Assembly: GCF_018917145.1 (NCBI RefSeq)
Contig: NZ_JAHLOD010000003.1
Coordinates: 59,114 to 123,113, forward strand
DNA length: 64,000 nt
Source of the DNA: Clostridium bornimense
GTDB lineage: Bacteria; Bacillota; Clostridia; Clostridiales; Clostridiaceae
Reading direction: 5' to 3'
This document shows, in pieces, positions 55,767 through 64,000 of the stretch. Each line of letters starts with the position of its first letter. Within the stretch, counting starts at the first letter, position 1. A model generated the notes under the pieces. The model did not search any database. It saw nothing but the letters and a program-made list of their open reading frames with translations, and had not been told where the DNA came from. The position numbers and the translations under genes were made by a program.

Positions 55767-56525
55767 ATGATAATTAAAAGTAAAAAAATAATTATTACTT
55801 ATATTACTATAATAATACTTATATTAGGGCTCAGTGTTACATTTATCTCTCTCTTTGATTCCGTTACTACATACAATTCTAATGGAAAAAAGCCTATATA
55901 TTATGTAAAAACCAATGAAAAGAAAATAGCCATAACTATTGATACAACATGGGGTGAAGATAATGTAAAAGAAATGTTAGATGTTTTTGATAAATATAAT
56001 GTTAAGGCTACCTTTTTTGTAATAGGAAAATGGATGGATCAATATAAGGATGACACAATTGAAATTTATAAAAGAGGTCATGAACTTGGAAATCATTCAG
56101 ATTATCATAAGGATTTTACAAAAATATCCAAAGGTGATATTATTAAAGAAATAACAGATTGTGATAGTAAGATAAAGGAGGTTACAGGAAATACACCGAA
56201 GTTACTTAGAGCTCCTAAAGGAGCTTATAATGATTTAACTGTGGATATAGCAGAAGAAACAGGACATTATCTTATTCAATGGGATGTTGATTCTATTGAC
56301 TGGAAAAATGTTGGCTTAGAAGAGGAATATAAGAGAGTACGTTCTAAATGTAAAGAAGGATCCATTCTTTTATTTCATACAGGAACAAAAAATACTGTAA
56401 AGAACTTAGATAAATTAATAGGAGAATTAACAAAGGAAGGTTATCAATTTGTAACAGTTTCAGATCTAATTTATAAGAAAGATTATAAAATAGAAAATGA
56501 TGGAGGACAAACTGTAAAACAATAG
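55767..56525 (+). CDS. Polysaccharide deacetylase, PdaB-like (CE4 NodB fold)
   Basis: A membrane-anchored NodB-fold protein of about 252 residues. An N-terminal helix (about residues 7-30, IITYITIIILILGLSVTFIS) is followed by a catalytic domain from residue 45. Motif 1 reads ITIDTTWGEDN, with DTTWG in place of the common D-D-G-P, as in the PdaB sporulation group. Motif 2 HSDYH keeps the two metal His residues, and motif 3 RAPKGAYND and motif 5 LLFHTG are present. It probably modifies peptidoglycan, perhaps during sporulation. I use the ATG at 55767 after GAGGAGG rather than the GTG at 55764. Confidence 0.85.
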   Translation: MIIKSKKIIITYITIIILILGLSVTFISLFDSVTTYNSNGKKPIYYVKTNEKKIAITIDTTWGEDNVKEMLDVFDKYNVKATFFVIGKWMDQYKDDTIEIYKRGHELGNHSDYHKDFTKISKGDIIKEITDCDSKIKEVTGNTPKLLRAPKGAYNDLTVDIAEETGHYLIQWDVDSIDWKNVGLEEEYKRVRSKCKEGSILLFHTGTKNTVKNLDKLIGELTKEGYQFVTVSDLIYKKDYKIENDGGQTVKQ

Positions 56526-56646
56526 TTGAATAATATACAAAAAATGTATATAATGGAATAGAAATTATTTACTATTTCGAATTTCCAATTAAGTTAAGTG
56601 GTTTCTAAATTTATATTAATATAACAAAGAGAAGAGGGGTTATGTG

Positions 56647-57360
56647 ATGGAGGAATTAATGTTAAACAATAAGTTGTATTTAGAGGGAACAGTAGCTTCT
56701 GAGTTAGAATTTAGTCATGTTATGTATGGAGAAGGTTTTTATACATTTTATATGGATGTACCTAGATTAAGTGATGCCTATGATAGATTATTTATAACTA
56801 TATCTGAAAGATTATTAACAGGTATGGAATTGACTGTTGGTAAGGAGATTGTGTTAGAAGGACAACTTAGGTCATATAATAAGTTTATAGAAGGATCAAA
56901 TAGATTAATTTTAACTATATTTGCTAGAAAAATTGAAGATTGTTTAGAAAGAAGCAAAAATCCAAATCAAATATACTTAGATGGTTTTATATGCAAGAAG
57001 CCAGTATATAGAACAACACCTTTTGGAAGAGAAATTTCTGATCTTTTACTTGCAGTTAATAGAGCTTACAACAAATCAGATTATATACCTACTATTGCTT
57101 GGGGAAGAAATTCTAGGTTCTGTCAAACATTAGAAGTAGGTGATAATATAAGAATTTGGGGTAGAATTCAAAGTAGAGAATATCAAAAGAAAATTTCTGA
57201 AGATGAGGTAATAAAGAAAATAGCTTATGAAGTGTCTATCTCAAAAATGGAGAAGGTTACAAAGGAAGGCAACAATGAAGAAAAAGATGATGTTGTGATA
57301 AATGAAAATGATGAGGCAACAAAAGTAACTGATACTATTGAAGAAAAAGGTGCGATTTAA
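56647..57360 (+). CDS. Single-stranded-DNA-binding-like protein with two OB folds
   Basis: A 237-residue cytoplasmic protein with two oligonucleotide-binding folds in tandem. The first runs from about residues 5-95 (KLYLEGTVASELEFSH, VGKEIVLEGQLRS). The second runs from about 105-200 (QIYLDGFICKKPVYRTTPFGREISDLLLAV, shown as its ends; NIRIWGRIQSREY). FGREISDLLLAVNRAY and IAWG are SSB-like. The tail is acidic (EEKDDVVINENDE) but lacks the usual SSB C-terminal D-D-x-P-F. It is not the main replication SSB and looks like a clostridial paralogue of unknown role. Two starts compete: ATG 56647 after GAGGGG, and ATG 56659 after GGAGG. Confidence 0.8.
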   Translation: MEELMLNNKLYLEGTVASELEFSHVMYGEGFYTFYMDVPRLSDAYDRLFITISERLLTGMELTVGKEIVLEGQLRSYNKFIEGSNRLILTIFARKIEDCLERSKNPNQIYLDGFICKKPVYRTTPFGREISDLLLAVNRAYNKSDYIPTIAWGRNSRFCQTLEVGDNIRIWGRIQSREYQKKISEDEVIKKIAYEVSISKMEKVTKEGNNEEKDDVVINENDEATKVTDTIEEKGAI

Positions 57361-57370
57361 TAAGTAATAA

Positions 57371-57407
57371 AAAAAGTTACCACACAAAAGTGTGGCAACT
57401 TTTTTTA
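57371..57407. terminator. Bidirectional terminator
   Basis: AAAAAGTTACCACAC and GTGTGGCAACTTTTT form a stem with one mismatch and T/A tails on both sides, between the convergent OB-fold gene and dapH. Confidence 0.85.
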
Positions 57408-58115
57408 TTTTCTTAAATCTTCCATGATTTGTGTTTTGCCTTTTGTTTTATCATCAACATCTTTGATGATTTTAGCTGGTGAACCAGCAACAACAACTCC
57501 TGCAGGTACATCTTGTGTTACAACTGAACCAGCTGCGACAACAGCACCAGCACCAATTCTAACTCCTTCAAGAATAACAGAGTTAGCACCAATTAATACA
57601 TCATCTTCAATTATACATGGATCTTTTGAAGGTGGTTCTAATACACCGGCAACAACGGCACCAGCACCTAGGTGAACTCTTTTACCAAGAGTACCTCTTG
57701 CTCCTACAACAGCATTCATATCTACCATTGAACCTTCACCGATTTCTGCACCAATATTGATAACTGCACCCATCATTATAACGGCATTTTTATCAATTTT
57801 AACTCTATCTCTTATTAGAGCACCTGGCTCAATTCTAGCATCGATATCAACCATGTTTAATAGAGGGATAGCAGAATTTCTTCTATCTTGTTCTATTCTA
57901 AAATTCTTAATCTTGTCTGCATTTTCAACTAAGAAATTCATTATATCACATGATTCTCCGAAAAGAATGTGAAAAGGATCTGAACCATAGTTTTCAATTT
58001 CACCAAGATCAAGTTCATCAATTGAACCATTTAAGTATACTTGTATAGGTGTTGATTTTTTGGCATCTTTTATGTATTTTGCAATTTCATAGGGATTAGT
58101 TAAATCATAATCCAT
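57405..58115 (-). CDS. dapH: Tetrahydrodipicolinate N-acetyltransferase
   Basis: Acetylates tetrahydrodipicolinate from acetyl-CoA in the acetylase branch of lysine and meso-diaminopimelate synthesis. The C-terminal half is a left-handed beta helix of hexapeptide repeats ([59 protein letters not shown], given in part), and the N-terminal DapH helical domain starts [15 protein letters not shown]. It has 236 residues from the ATG at 58115, which follows GAGGAGGG; the longer frame to 58148 is rejected. It is divergent from patA, with which it shares the pathway. Confidence 0.94.
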   Translation of the reverse strand: MDYDLTNPYEIAKYIKDAKKSTPIQVYLNGSIDELDLGEIENYGSDPFHILFGESCDIMNFLVENADKIKNFRIEQDRRNSAIPLLNMVDIDARIEPGALIRDRVKIDKNAVIMMGAVINIGAEIGEGSMVDMNAVVGARGTLGKRVHLGAGAVVAGVLEPPSKDPCIIEDDVLIGANSVILEGVRIGAGAVVAAGSVVTQDVPAGVVVAGSPAKIIKDVDDKTKGKTQIMEDLRK

Positions 58116-58215
58116 ACTTTTAGCCCTCCTCTTTATAAAAACTTTCACATTTTATAATTATAATTTATAATAGAAGTAATTAAAAGGGGTAAATGAACCA
58201 AAGGGGTGTTTTAAC

Positions 58216-59364
58216 ATGAATTTAAGTGACAGAGTAAACTCTATAGAAATATCAGGAATAAGACAATTTTATAATAAGGTTAGAAAAGTAGATGGTGCAT
58301 TATCATTAACATTAGGTGAACCAGATTTTAATGTCCCAAGCGCTATAAAAAGATATATGAGTGAAGCATTAGATAAAAATATAACTCATTATACAAGCAA
58401 CGAAGGGTTACTATCATTAAGAGAAAAAATATCATCTTATTTGGATACTTTTAAAATTCATTATGATCCAGAAGAAATTTGTGTTACTGTTGGTGGTAGT
58501 GAAGGATTGTCATCGGTATTTGGAGCAATAGTAAATCCTAATGATAAAGTGCTTATTCCTTCACCAGGGTATCCAGCATATAGTGCACTTACAAAACTAT
58601 ATGGTGGATGTGAATTACAGTATAAGTTAAAAGATGATTTTTCTATTGATATAGAAAATTTAAAAAAGCTTATTGAAGAAGAAAAACCTAAAGCTATAGT
58701 AATTTCATATCCAAGTAATCCAACAGGAGCTACTTTAAGTAAAAAAAATTGTTTGGAACTATATGAATTATTAAAAGATAAAGAAATTTTTATAATAACT
58801 GATGAAATTTATTCAGGTATAGTTTATGAAGATGAATACAATTCTTTAGCTCAATTTCAAGATTTAAGGGATAAGATAATCTATGTAAGTGGTTTTTCTA
58901 AATTGTTTTCTATGACAGGATTTAGGTTAGGCTATGTATGTGCTACTTCTAAGTATATAAAGGGAATAATAAAATATCATCAATATAATGTATCATGTGC
59001 ACATTCAGCAACTCAATATGCAGTAGCAGAGGGCTTTGATGAAGCTCTAATAGAAAGTAAAAGATACGTTGAAGAATTTAAAAAGAGAAGAGATTATATT
59101 ATAGAAAGATTACAATCTATGGGGATAGATACATATGTTCCTGGTGGTGCATTTTATGTTTTTCCTTGTATTAAGAAATATGGAATGTCATCACAAGAGT
59201 TTTGTGAGAAATTTTTAAATCAGTACAAAGTGGCAATTGTTCCAGGGGATGCATTTTCTAGTGGTGGTGAAGGATTTGTGCGAATATCTTATGCATATTC
59301 TATGGAACAATTAAAGTACGGTATGGATAAATTAGAAAAGTTTATAAATAATCATAATAAGTAG
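58216..59364 (+). CDS. patA: Class I aminotransferase, probable N-acetyl-L,L-diaminopimelate aminotransferase
   Basis: A fold-type I PLP aminotransferase of 382 residues. The PLP lysine is in YVSGFSKLFSMTGFRLGY. NPTGATLS, the Asp in IITDEIYSGI, and the C-terminal carboxylate Arg in FVRISYAYS are intact. Its divergent neighbour dapH, in the same pathway, is the basis for the PatA assignment; a general aspartate or aromatic aminotransferase is the alternative. GGGGTGTT precedes the ATG. The terminator is at 59371-59407. Confidence 0.82.
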   Translation: MNLSDRVNSIEISGIRQFYNKVRKVDGALSLTLGEPDFNVPSAIKRYMSEALDKNITHYTSNEGLLSLREKISSYLDTFKIHYDPEEICVTVGGSEGLSSVFGAIVNPNDKVLIPSPGYPAYSALTKLYGGCELQYKLKDDFSIDIENLKKLIEEEKPKAIVISYPSNPTGATLSKKNCLELYELLKDKEIFIITDEIYSGIVYEDEYNSLAQFQDLRDKIIYVSGFSKLFSMTGFRLGYVCATSKYIKGIIKYHQYNVSCAHSATQYAVAEGFDEALIESKRYVEEFKKRRDYIIERLQSMGIDTYVPGGAFYVFPCIKKYGMSSQEFCEKFLNQYKVAIVPGDAFSSGGEGFVRISYAYSMEQLKYGMDKLEKFINNHNK

Positions 59365-59370
59365 TAGAAA

Positions 59371-59407
59371 AAACTTTGTGAATTAAGTATTCACAAAGTT
59401 TTATTTT
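59371..59407 (+). terminator. Terminator of patA
   Basis: AAACTTTGTGAA and TTCACAAAGTTT form a 12-bp perfect stem with a T-rich tail. Confidence 0.85.
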
Positions 59408-59487
59408 TATACTGTTAAATAATGTACAAAAAATTATTAAAATATTTATAATAAAATAATAAATATTTTAATAATAAAGGTAAAATA

Positions 59488-59516
59488 TTGAAAAGCAATA
59501 ATGTAACGAATATAAT
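59488..59516 (+). promoter_or_regulatory. Promoter of the amylase gene
   Basis: TTGAAA at 59488-59493 and TATAAT at 59511-59516 with a 17-base spacer. Confidence 0.7.
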
Positions 59517-59572
59517 TGTAATTAATAAATTAAATAATGATAATTTATTAATCAGAATAGGAAGGAGGGTAA

Positions 59573-59586
59573 TGTAAACGTTTTAA
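59573..59586 (+). promoter_or_regulatory. cre-like site (CcpA catabolite control)
   Basis: TGTAAACGTTTTAA differs from the usual TGWAANCGNTNWCA consensus only near its end. It lies about 50 bases downstream of the predicted transcription start and 15 bases before the amylase start codon, a position that would give roadblock repression by CcpA on preferred sugars. Confidence 0.6.
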
Positions 59587-59600
59587 GAGGGAGGGAAAGT

Positions 59601-62600
59601 ATGAGGTTAAAAAAACTAACTAGTATTATTACATCAACACTTATGTTTTTAAGTATGTTTGGAAACAATTTTGCTTCAGCAGCAACAAACAGGAATGTTA
59701 ATAATACTACAGAATCAATTTTAAAGCAAAGCGATAGTAATGTGCTAAAAGTCAATATTGATGATAATGGCGCATTAACTTATGCAGAACCAAAGGTTAC
59801 TAATGATGAAAATTCTCCATTTAGTTGGGACAATGCCACTGTTTATTTTGTATTAACAGATAGATTTGAAAATGGAGATACTAGTAATGACCACTCATAC
59901 AATAGATCATTAAATGAAGATGGTAGTGTTCAATCAGGATATAAAGAAAATCCAGGAACATTCCATGGAGGAGATTTAAAAGGATTAACTAAAAAGCTAA
60001 ATGAAGGATACTTTACTGACTTAGGCGTAAATGCAATTTGGATTACAGCACCTTATGAACAAATTCATGGATTTACTTTTGGTAATACTAATAATGAACA
60101 AGAAGGATATGGATTCCCATACTATGGTTATCATGGATATTGGGCATTAGATTTTTCTAATATGGATGCAAATATGGGAACAGCTAAAGACATGGAAGAA
60201 TTTGTTGATACAGCTCATAGTAAAGGTATTCGTGTTGTTATGGATGTTGTTATGAATCACTTGGGGTATATAACTGCCTATGATACTAATGAATATGGTT
60301 TTGGTAAAACAATATCTAATTGGAAAGATTATTATTATGGGAATCTTAGTAATTTAAGAGGTGGAGATTGGGAAGAAGCAAATATGTATCAAAATGATCC
60401 ATCTTGGGCAAGTAAATGGTATGGAGGAGATTTTGTAAGAATAGCATATCCTTTTGATGGATATACAGGAAGTAAATCTGGAGACGATCAAACTAGATGC
60501 CTTTATGGACTTCCAGATATAAAGATGGAGTCTAAGACAGAAATATCAACACCTCCTTTCTTAGTTAATAAGTGGAAAAAGGAAGGCAGATATGATGAAG
60601 AAATGCAAAAGCAAAATGCATTTTTTGAGAAGAGTAAGTTGCCAAAGACACCACAAAATTATGTAGTACAATGGCTAACTGATTGGGTTAGAGAATATGG
60701 AATAGATGGATTTAGATGTGATACTGCTAAACATATACCAGTAAGTTCATGGAAGGAACTTAAAACTCAAGCAGATGTGGCATTGAAAGAATGGAGAAAA
60801 AATAATCCTAATAAGCCAGGAGCTAATTGGGATGAAAATTTCTGGATGACAGGCGAAGATTGGGGCCATGGTGTAGGTAGAGATCATTATTTTGATAATG
60901 GGTTTGATTCAATTATTAATTTTACTTTCCCTAAGAGTGGATACTCTCCATCTAGCTTAGAGGGTATTTTTAGTAATTATGCAAGTAAGATAAATAGTGA
61001 TCCAACTTTTAATGTATTAAGTTATATTTCTTCTCATGATGATTGTCTTGGTGGAAGAGATAATCTTATAGGAGCTGCAAGTGCACTATTATTAACACCA
61101 GGTGGAGCACAGATTTTTTATGGTGATGAAACAGCAAGAGGAAAACAATGGGAAAGTCTTTGTGCTAATAATTATAAAGATCAAGTTTTTCGTTCAGATA
61201 TGAATTGGAATTCTATTGATAAAAATGTGTTATCACATTGGCAAAAGTTAGGTCAATTTAGAAACAAGCATTTATCAATTGGAGCAGGTCAACATAAAAT
61301 GATAAGCTCTTCACCATATACTTTTAGCAGAAGTTATCAAGGTGAAGATGGTGTTGTTGATAACGTTATATGTGTTGTAGGAGCTACTGGTAGTACTACT
61401 GTAGATGTATCATCTATGTTTAGTGATGGAGATACAATAACAGATTATTATACTGGAAATAAAGCTACAGTTTCAGATGGTAAAGTAACATTTACAGCAG
61501 GAACTAATGGTGTAATATTATTAGAATCAAATAGTAAGAAGCCAGCAGTAAATGCAAGTCCAGCAAGTGGTGATTATTATAAAAAGGTTTCTGAAGGTTT
61601 AGAGATAAAGCTTGTAGTAGGTAATGCAGATAAAGGTGAATATTCTATAAATGGTGGAGAAAAGATAAGTTACAAGAATGGTGACAAAATCACTATAGGT
61701 AAAGGCGAAGAATTTGGTTCAACAACTACTGTTGAATTATTTGCATCTAATGATGAAGGAGATGTAACAAAGAAATTTACCTATACAAAGAAAAATCCGG
61801 ATGATAAATTTATACAAGTTCACTTTAAGAAATCCGGTTGGGATAGTCCTAACATTTATATGTATCAAGGTGATGGTGCTACAGCAACTCAACTTACAGG
61901 TAAATGGCCAGGAGTTGCAATGGAAAAAGAAGCAGCACCTAATTCTGAGTGGTATACCTATAGAATTCAGGGAGAAACTGATGCGAAGGTTATATTTAAT
62001 ATTAATGGTGGATCAGTTCAAGAACCAGGACAAGATCAACCAGGATATGATGCGTCTTTTGAAATGTGGTATGTAGGTGGAGCGTTAACTTCACAATGTC
62101 CATCTGATTATACTAGAGGTGGCGATGATGAAGAATTAGAAGTATCTTTAAGTGGAAATAGAACATCACCAGTTGATGAAGGAGAAACTATAAAGTTAAC
62201 AGCTAAAGCTAAAAATGGTACAAGTCCTTATACTTATACATTTAAAGCTAATGGTAAAACTTTAGATTCTGATGGTAATACATGTAGCTGGAATCCATCA
62301 AAAGGTAACTATAAAGTTGAGGTTACTGTAACTGATGCAGATGGAAATAAAGCAACAAGTAACACTATTGAGTATGATATAAGAAATGTGAATAACTTTA
62401 AGATTGATAAGTTTACTGTAAATCCATCAACAGTAAAAGTCGGACAAACAGTTACTTTATCTGCTAGTACAATTAATGAAAATGGATCAGTTCAATATAA
62501 ATTTGTGGCTAAAAAGAATAATAAAGAAACTGTGATAAAGGATTATTCAACATCTAAAACAGAAAAATGGACACCATCAGTAGCAGGAGAATATGAATTA

Positions 62601-64000
62601 TTAGTTTATGCTAAGGACAGTGAAGGTAATAGTGATTCTGCTACTACATCATGTACAGTAGAAGAATCAAGTGAAGAAGTAGTTATAACAACAGATAAAG
62701 CATCTCCACAAGTAACTGGAACAGCAATAAAGATAACTGCAAAGGCTAACGGTATGGTAGGAGCACTAAAATATATGTATTCAGTTAGAACAGCTGAAGA
62801 TGGTTGGAAAACAATAAAGGGATATAGTTCTGATAATACGTGTATCTGGACTCCAAATAAGTCTGGAAAATATAAAATAGAAGTAAGTGTAATTGATGCG
62901 GTGGGTAATGAAGTTTCTAGTATGATTGACTATAATATAGCAGCAAAAATAACAAGAATAGAAGAAAATAATAGCAATATAAAATATGCAGGAAAGTGGT
63001 CAACAGTGCAAAATAGCAAGCATAGTGGAGGATCAGTAAAAGTAGGAAAAACAGCAGGAAGTAGTGCAGAGTTTAAGTTTACAGGAACAGGAATAAAGTT
63101 ATTAGCATCAACATATAAAGATAGAGGAATAGCAAAGGTAACATTAGATGGGGAAAGTTATTCAGTAGATATGTATAGTGCAAGTGCAAAATATAAAAAT
63201 GTAGTATTCCAAAAAAATAACTTAAAAGCTGGAACTCATAGTATAAAGATAGAATATACAGGAATGAGAAATTCAAATGCTGCAGGAAACTTAATAATAA
63301 TAGATGCTTTTGATATAACAGAAGGAAATATAGTAGAGCCACAAGCAACAAGAGTAGAAGAAAATAATAGCAATATAAAGTATGTAGGAACATGGACAAC
63401 AAGTAAAAATGCAAATCATAGCGGAGGAGCAGTAAAGATATCAAAGTCAACAGGAAGTAGTGCAGAGTTTAAGTTTACAGGAACCGGAATAAAGCTATTA
63501 GCATCAACATATAAAGATAGAGGAATAGCAAAGGTAACAATAGATGGAGAAAGTTATTCAGTAGATATGTATAGTGAAAGTGCAAAGTGCAAAAATGTAG
63601 TATTTCAAAAGAAAAACTTAAAGTCTGGAACTCACAGTATAAAAATAGAATACACAGGAATGAGAAATTCAAAATCAACAGGAAGTTTAGTTGTAATAGA
63701 TGCTTTTGATATATTAGAAGGAAATATAATAAAGTTACAAAACTCTAGGGTAGAGGAAAATAATAAGAATATTAAATATGTGGGAACATGGACAACAAGT
63801 AAAAATGCAAATCATAGTGAAGGAGCAGTAAAAATATCAAAGTCAACAGGAAGTAGTGCAGAGTTTAAGTTTACAGGAACCGGAATAAAGCTATTAGCAT
63901 CAACATATAAAGATAGAGGAATAGCGAAGGTAACAGTTGATGGAGAAAGTTATTCAGTAGATATGTATAGTGCAAGTGCAAAATATAAAAATGTAGTATT
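59601..64000 (+). CDS. Secreted multidomain GH13 alpha-amylase, 3' end outside window
   Basis: The frame runs unbroken from the ATG at 59601 (after GGGAGGG) to the window edge, at least 1466 codons. A signal peptide covers about residues 1-28 (ending FASAA). The GH13 catalytic domain occupies about residues 38-620. Region I is VVMDVVMNHLG, region II FRCDTAKH with the nucleophile Asp, region III TGEDWG with the acid/base Glu, and region IV ISSHDD. Then come a short beta-domain, a CBM26-like starch-binding module (IYMYQGDGATATQL, WPGVAM, VIFNINGG), three Ig-like stretches (about residues 840-1115), and tandem 132-residue modules from 62955. It should hydrolyse starch outside the cell. No cell-wall anchor is seen before the cut. 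Nearly all of the known architecture is visible; the true length is unknown. Confidence 0.9.
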   Translation, partial: MRLKKLTSIITSTLMFLSMFGNNFASAATNRNVNNTTESILKQSDSNVLKVNIDDNGALTYAEPKVTNDENSPFSWDNATVYFVLTDRFENGDTSNDHSYNRSLNEDGSVQSGYKENPGTFHGGDLKGLTKKLNEGYFTDLGVNAIWITAPYEQIHGFTFGNTNNEQEGYGFPYYGYHGYWALDFSNMDANMGTAKDMEEFVDTAHSKGIRVVMDVVMNHLGYITAYDTNEYGFGKTISNWKDYYYGNLSNLRGGDWEEANMYQNDPSWASKWYGGDFVRIAYPFDGYTGSKSGDDQTRCLYGLPDIKMESKTEISTPPFLVNKWKKEGRYDEEMQKQNAFFEKSKLPKTPQNYVVQWLTDWVREYGIDGFRCDTAKHIPVSSWKELKTQADVALKEWRKNNPNKPGANWDENFWMTGEDWGHGVGRDHYFDNGFDSIINFTFPKSGYSPSSLEGIFSNYASKINSDPTFNVLSYISSHDDCLGGRDNLIGAASALLLTPGGAQIFYGDETARGKQWESLCANNYKDQVFRSDMNWNSIDKNVLSHWQKLGQFRNKHLSIGAGQHKMISSSPYTFSRSYQGEDGVVDNVICVVGATGSTTVDVSSMFSDGDTITDYYTGNKATVSDGKVTFTAGTNGVILLESNSKKPAVNASPASGDYYKKVSEGLEIKLVVGNADKGEYSINGGEKISYKNGDKITIGKGEEFGSTTTVELFASNDEGDVTKKFTYTKKNPDDKFIQVHFKKSGWDSPNIYMYQGDGATATQLTGKWPGVAMEKEAAPNSEWYTYRIQGETDAKVIFNINGGSVQEPGQDQPGYDASFEMWYVGGALTSQCPSDYTRGGDDEELEVSLSGNRTSPVDEGETIKLTAKAKNGTSPYTYTFKANGKTLDSDGNTCSWNPSKGNYKVEVTVTDADGNKATSNTIEYDIRNVNNFKIDKFTVNPSTVKVGQTVTLSASTINENGSVQYKFVAKKNNKETVIKDYSTSKTEKWTPSVAGEYELLVYAKDSEGNSDSATTSCTVEESSEEVVITTDKASPQVTGTAIKITAKANGMVGALKYMYSVRTAEDGWKTIKGYSSDNTCIWTPNKSGKYKIEVSVIDAVGNEVSSMIDYNIAAKITRIEENNSNIKYAGKWSTVQNSKHSGGSVKVGKTAGSSAEFKFTGTGIKLLASTYKDRGIAKVTLDGESYSVDMYSASAKYKNVVFQKNNLKAGTHSIKIEYTGMRNSNAAGNLIIIDAFDITEGNIVEPQATRVEENNSNIKYVGTWTTSKNANHSGGAVKISKSTGSSAEFKFTGTGIKLLASTYKDRGIAKVTIDGESYSVDMYSESAKCKNVVFQKKNLKSGTHSIKIEYTGMRNSKSTGSLVVIDAFDILEGNIIKLQNSRVEENNKNIKYVGTWTTSKNANHSEGAVKISKSTGSSAEFKFTGTGIKLLASTYKDRGIAKVTVDGESYSVDMYSASAKYKNVV
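62955..64000 (+). repeat. Three 132-residue modules in exact 396-base tandem, third cut off
   Basis: Copies begin at 62955, 63351 and 63747, each with R-I/V-E-E-N-N-x-N-I-K-Y. The period is exactly 396 bases. The centres, such as AEFKFTGTGIKLLASTYKDR, are almost identical at DNA level. The module resembles a galactose-binding-like beta sandwich (FTGTGIKLLAST, AKVTLDGESYSVDMYSASAK, GTHSIKIEYTG, IIIDAFDI), so carbohydrate binding is likely. Confidence 0.85.

Noticed and set aside
61801..62076. Plus-strand frame of 91 codons inside the amylase
   Set aside because: It is out of frame with the continuous amylase reading frame, which passes through it unbroken.
63079..63678. Minus-strand Leu-rich frames opposite the amylase modules
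   Set aside because: They recur because the modules repeat; they are shadows of the coding strand.

Overview
The window is a 64 kb stretch of a very AT-rich, Gram-positive, endospore-former-type genome. I read it as Clostridium sensu stricto. The signs are strong AGGAGG-type ribosome sites, T-box leaders before trpE and valS, a DacF/PdaB-like cell-wall gene set, a CymR-type regulator before cysK, a GlnRS gene beside GluRS, and large clostridial-type secreted and activase proteins. This is inference from gene content; no rRNA or other species marker is present, and I found no tRNA, CRISPR array, IS element or phage.

Layout. 1-2079: the cut-off end of a surface stalk-domain gene, then a two-gene MotA/TolQ-like plus MotB/OmpA-like ion-driven motor pair resembling ZorAB of Zorya but without the Zorya effectors. 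2291-6309: a D-Ala-D-Ala carboxypeptidase (minus strand), ndk, cymR and cysK. 6329-13046: a promoter, a tryptophan T-box leader and the complete operon trpEGDCFBA with its terminator. 13184-20269: citrate synthase, a DUF4912 plus GH57 pair for alpha-glucan, an M16 peptidase that appears to start at ATT, recX, and a membrane-transglutaminase protein. 21025-25907: a TPR protein and a 1430-residue acyl-CoA dehydratase activase-like protein. 25904-36011: a valine T-box and valS, glnS, a Nudix protein, small genes, gltX (minus) and folC. 36067-37515: an AI-2E-family transporter and a TSCPD protein.

37651-52457 holds a promoter, a 13-gene exopolysaccharide or capsule operon and a terminator. It encodes chain-length and tyrosine-kinase/phosphatase regulators, six glycosyltransferases, a Wzy-like polymerase, a polysaccharide pyruvyl transferase with a FrhB-like iron-sulfur partner, and a Wzx-like flippase. 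It has no recognisable initiating sugar-phosphate transferase. Just downstream are a secreted protein with a Gly-X-Thr collagen-like tail, a membrane-anchored unknown protein and a beta-propeller. 55126-59364 holds DUF4364, a PdaB-like deacetylase, an SSB-like double OB protein and divergent dapH/patA for the acetylase route to lysine. From 59601 to the right edge is a large secreted GH13 amylase, open at the window end, with CBM26-like and Ig-like regions and a 396-nt (132-residue) module repeated three times. It has a sigma-A promoter and a cre-like site.

The most distinctive non-coding structure is a family of composite intergenic repeats. They combine a palindrome with core CGCTAACAAAT/ATTTGTTAGCG (often acting as a terminator), a GTGCACTG-type simple repeat, a small TTTTCCC/GGGAAAA hairpin, and a CTGTCGCAC/GTGCGGCAG hairpin. 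Copies occur in both orientations near 2.1, 14.6, 20.4-21.0, 26.2, 30.7 and 32.7 kb, with solo palindromes at 4.6, 20.4 and 36.0 kb. Start codons below were chosen from Shine-Dalgarno spacing and family N-termini and often differ from the longest open frame.
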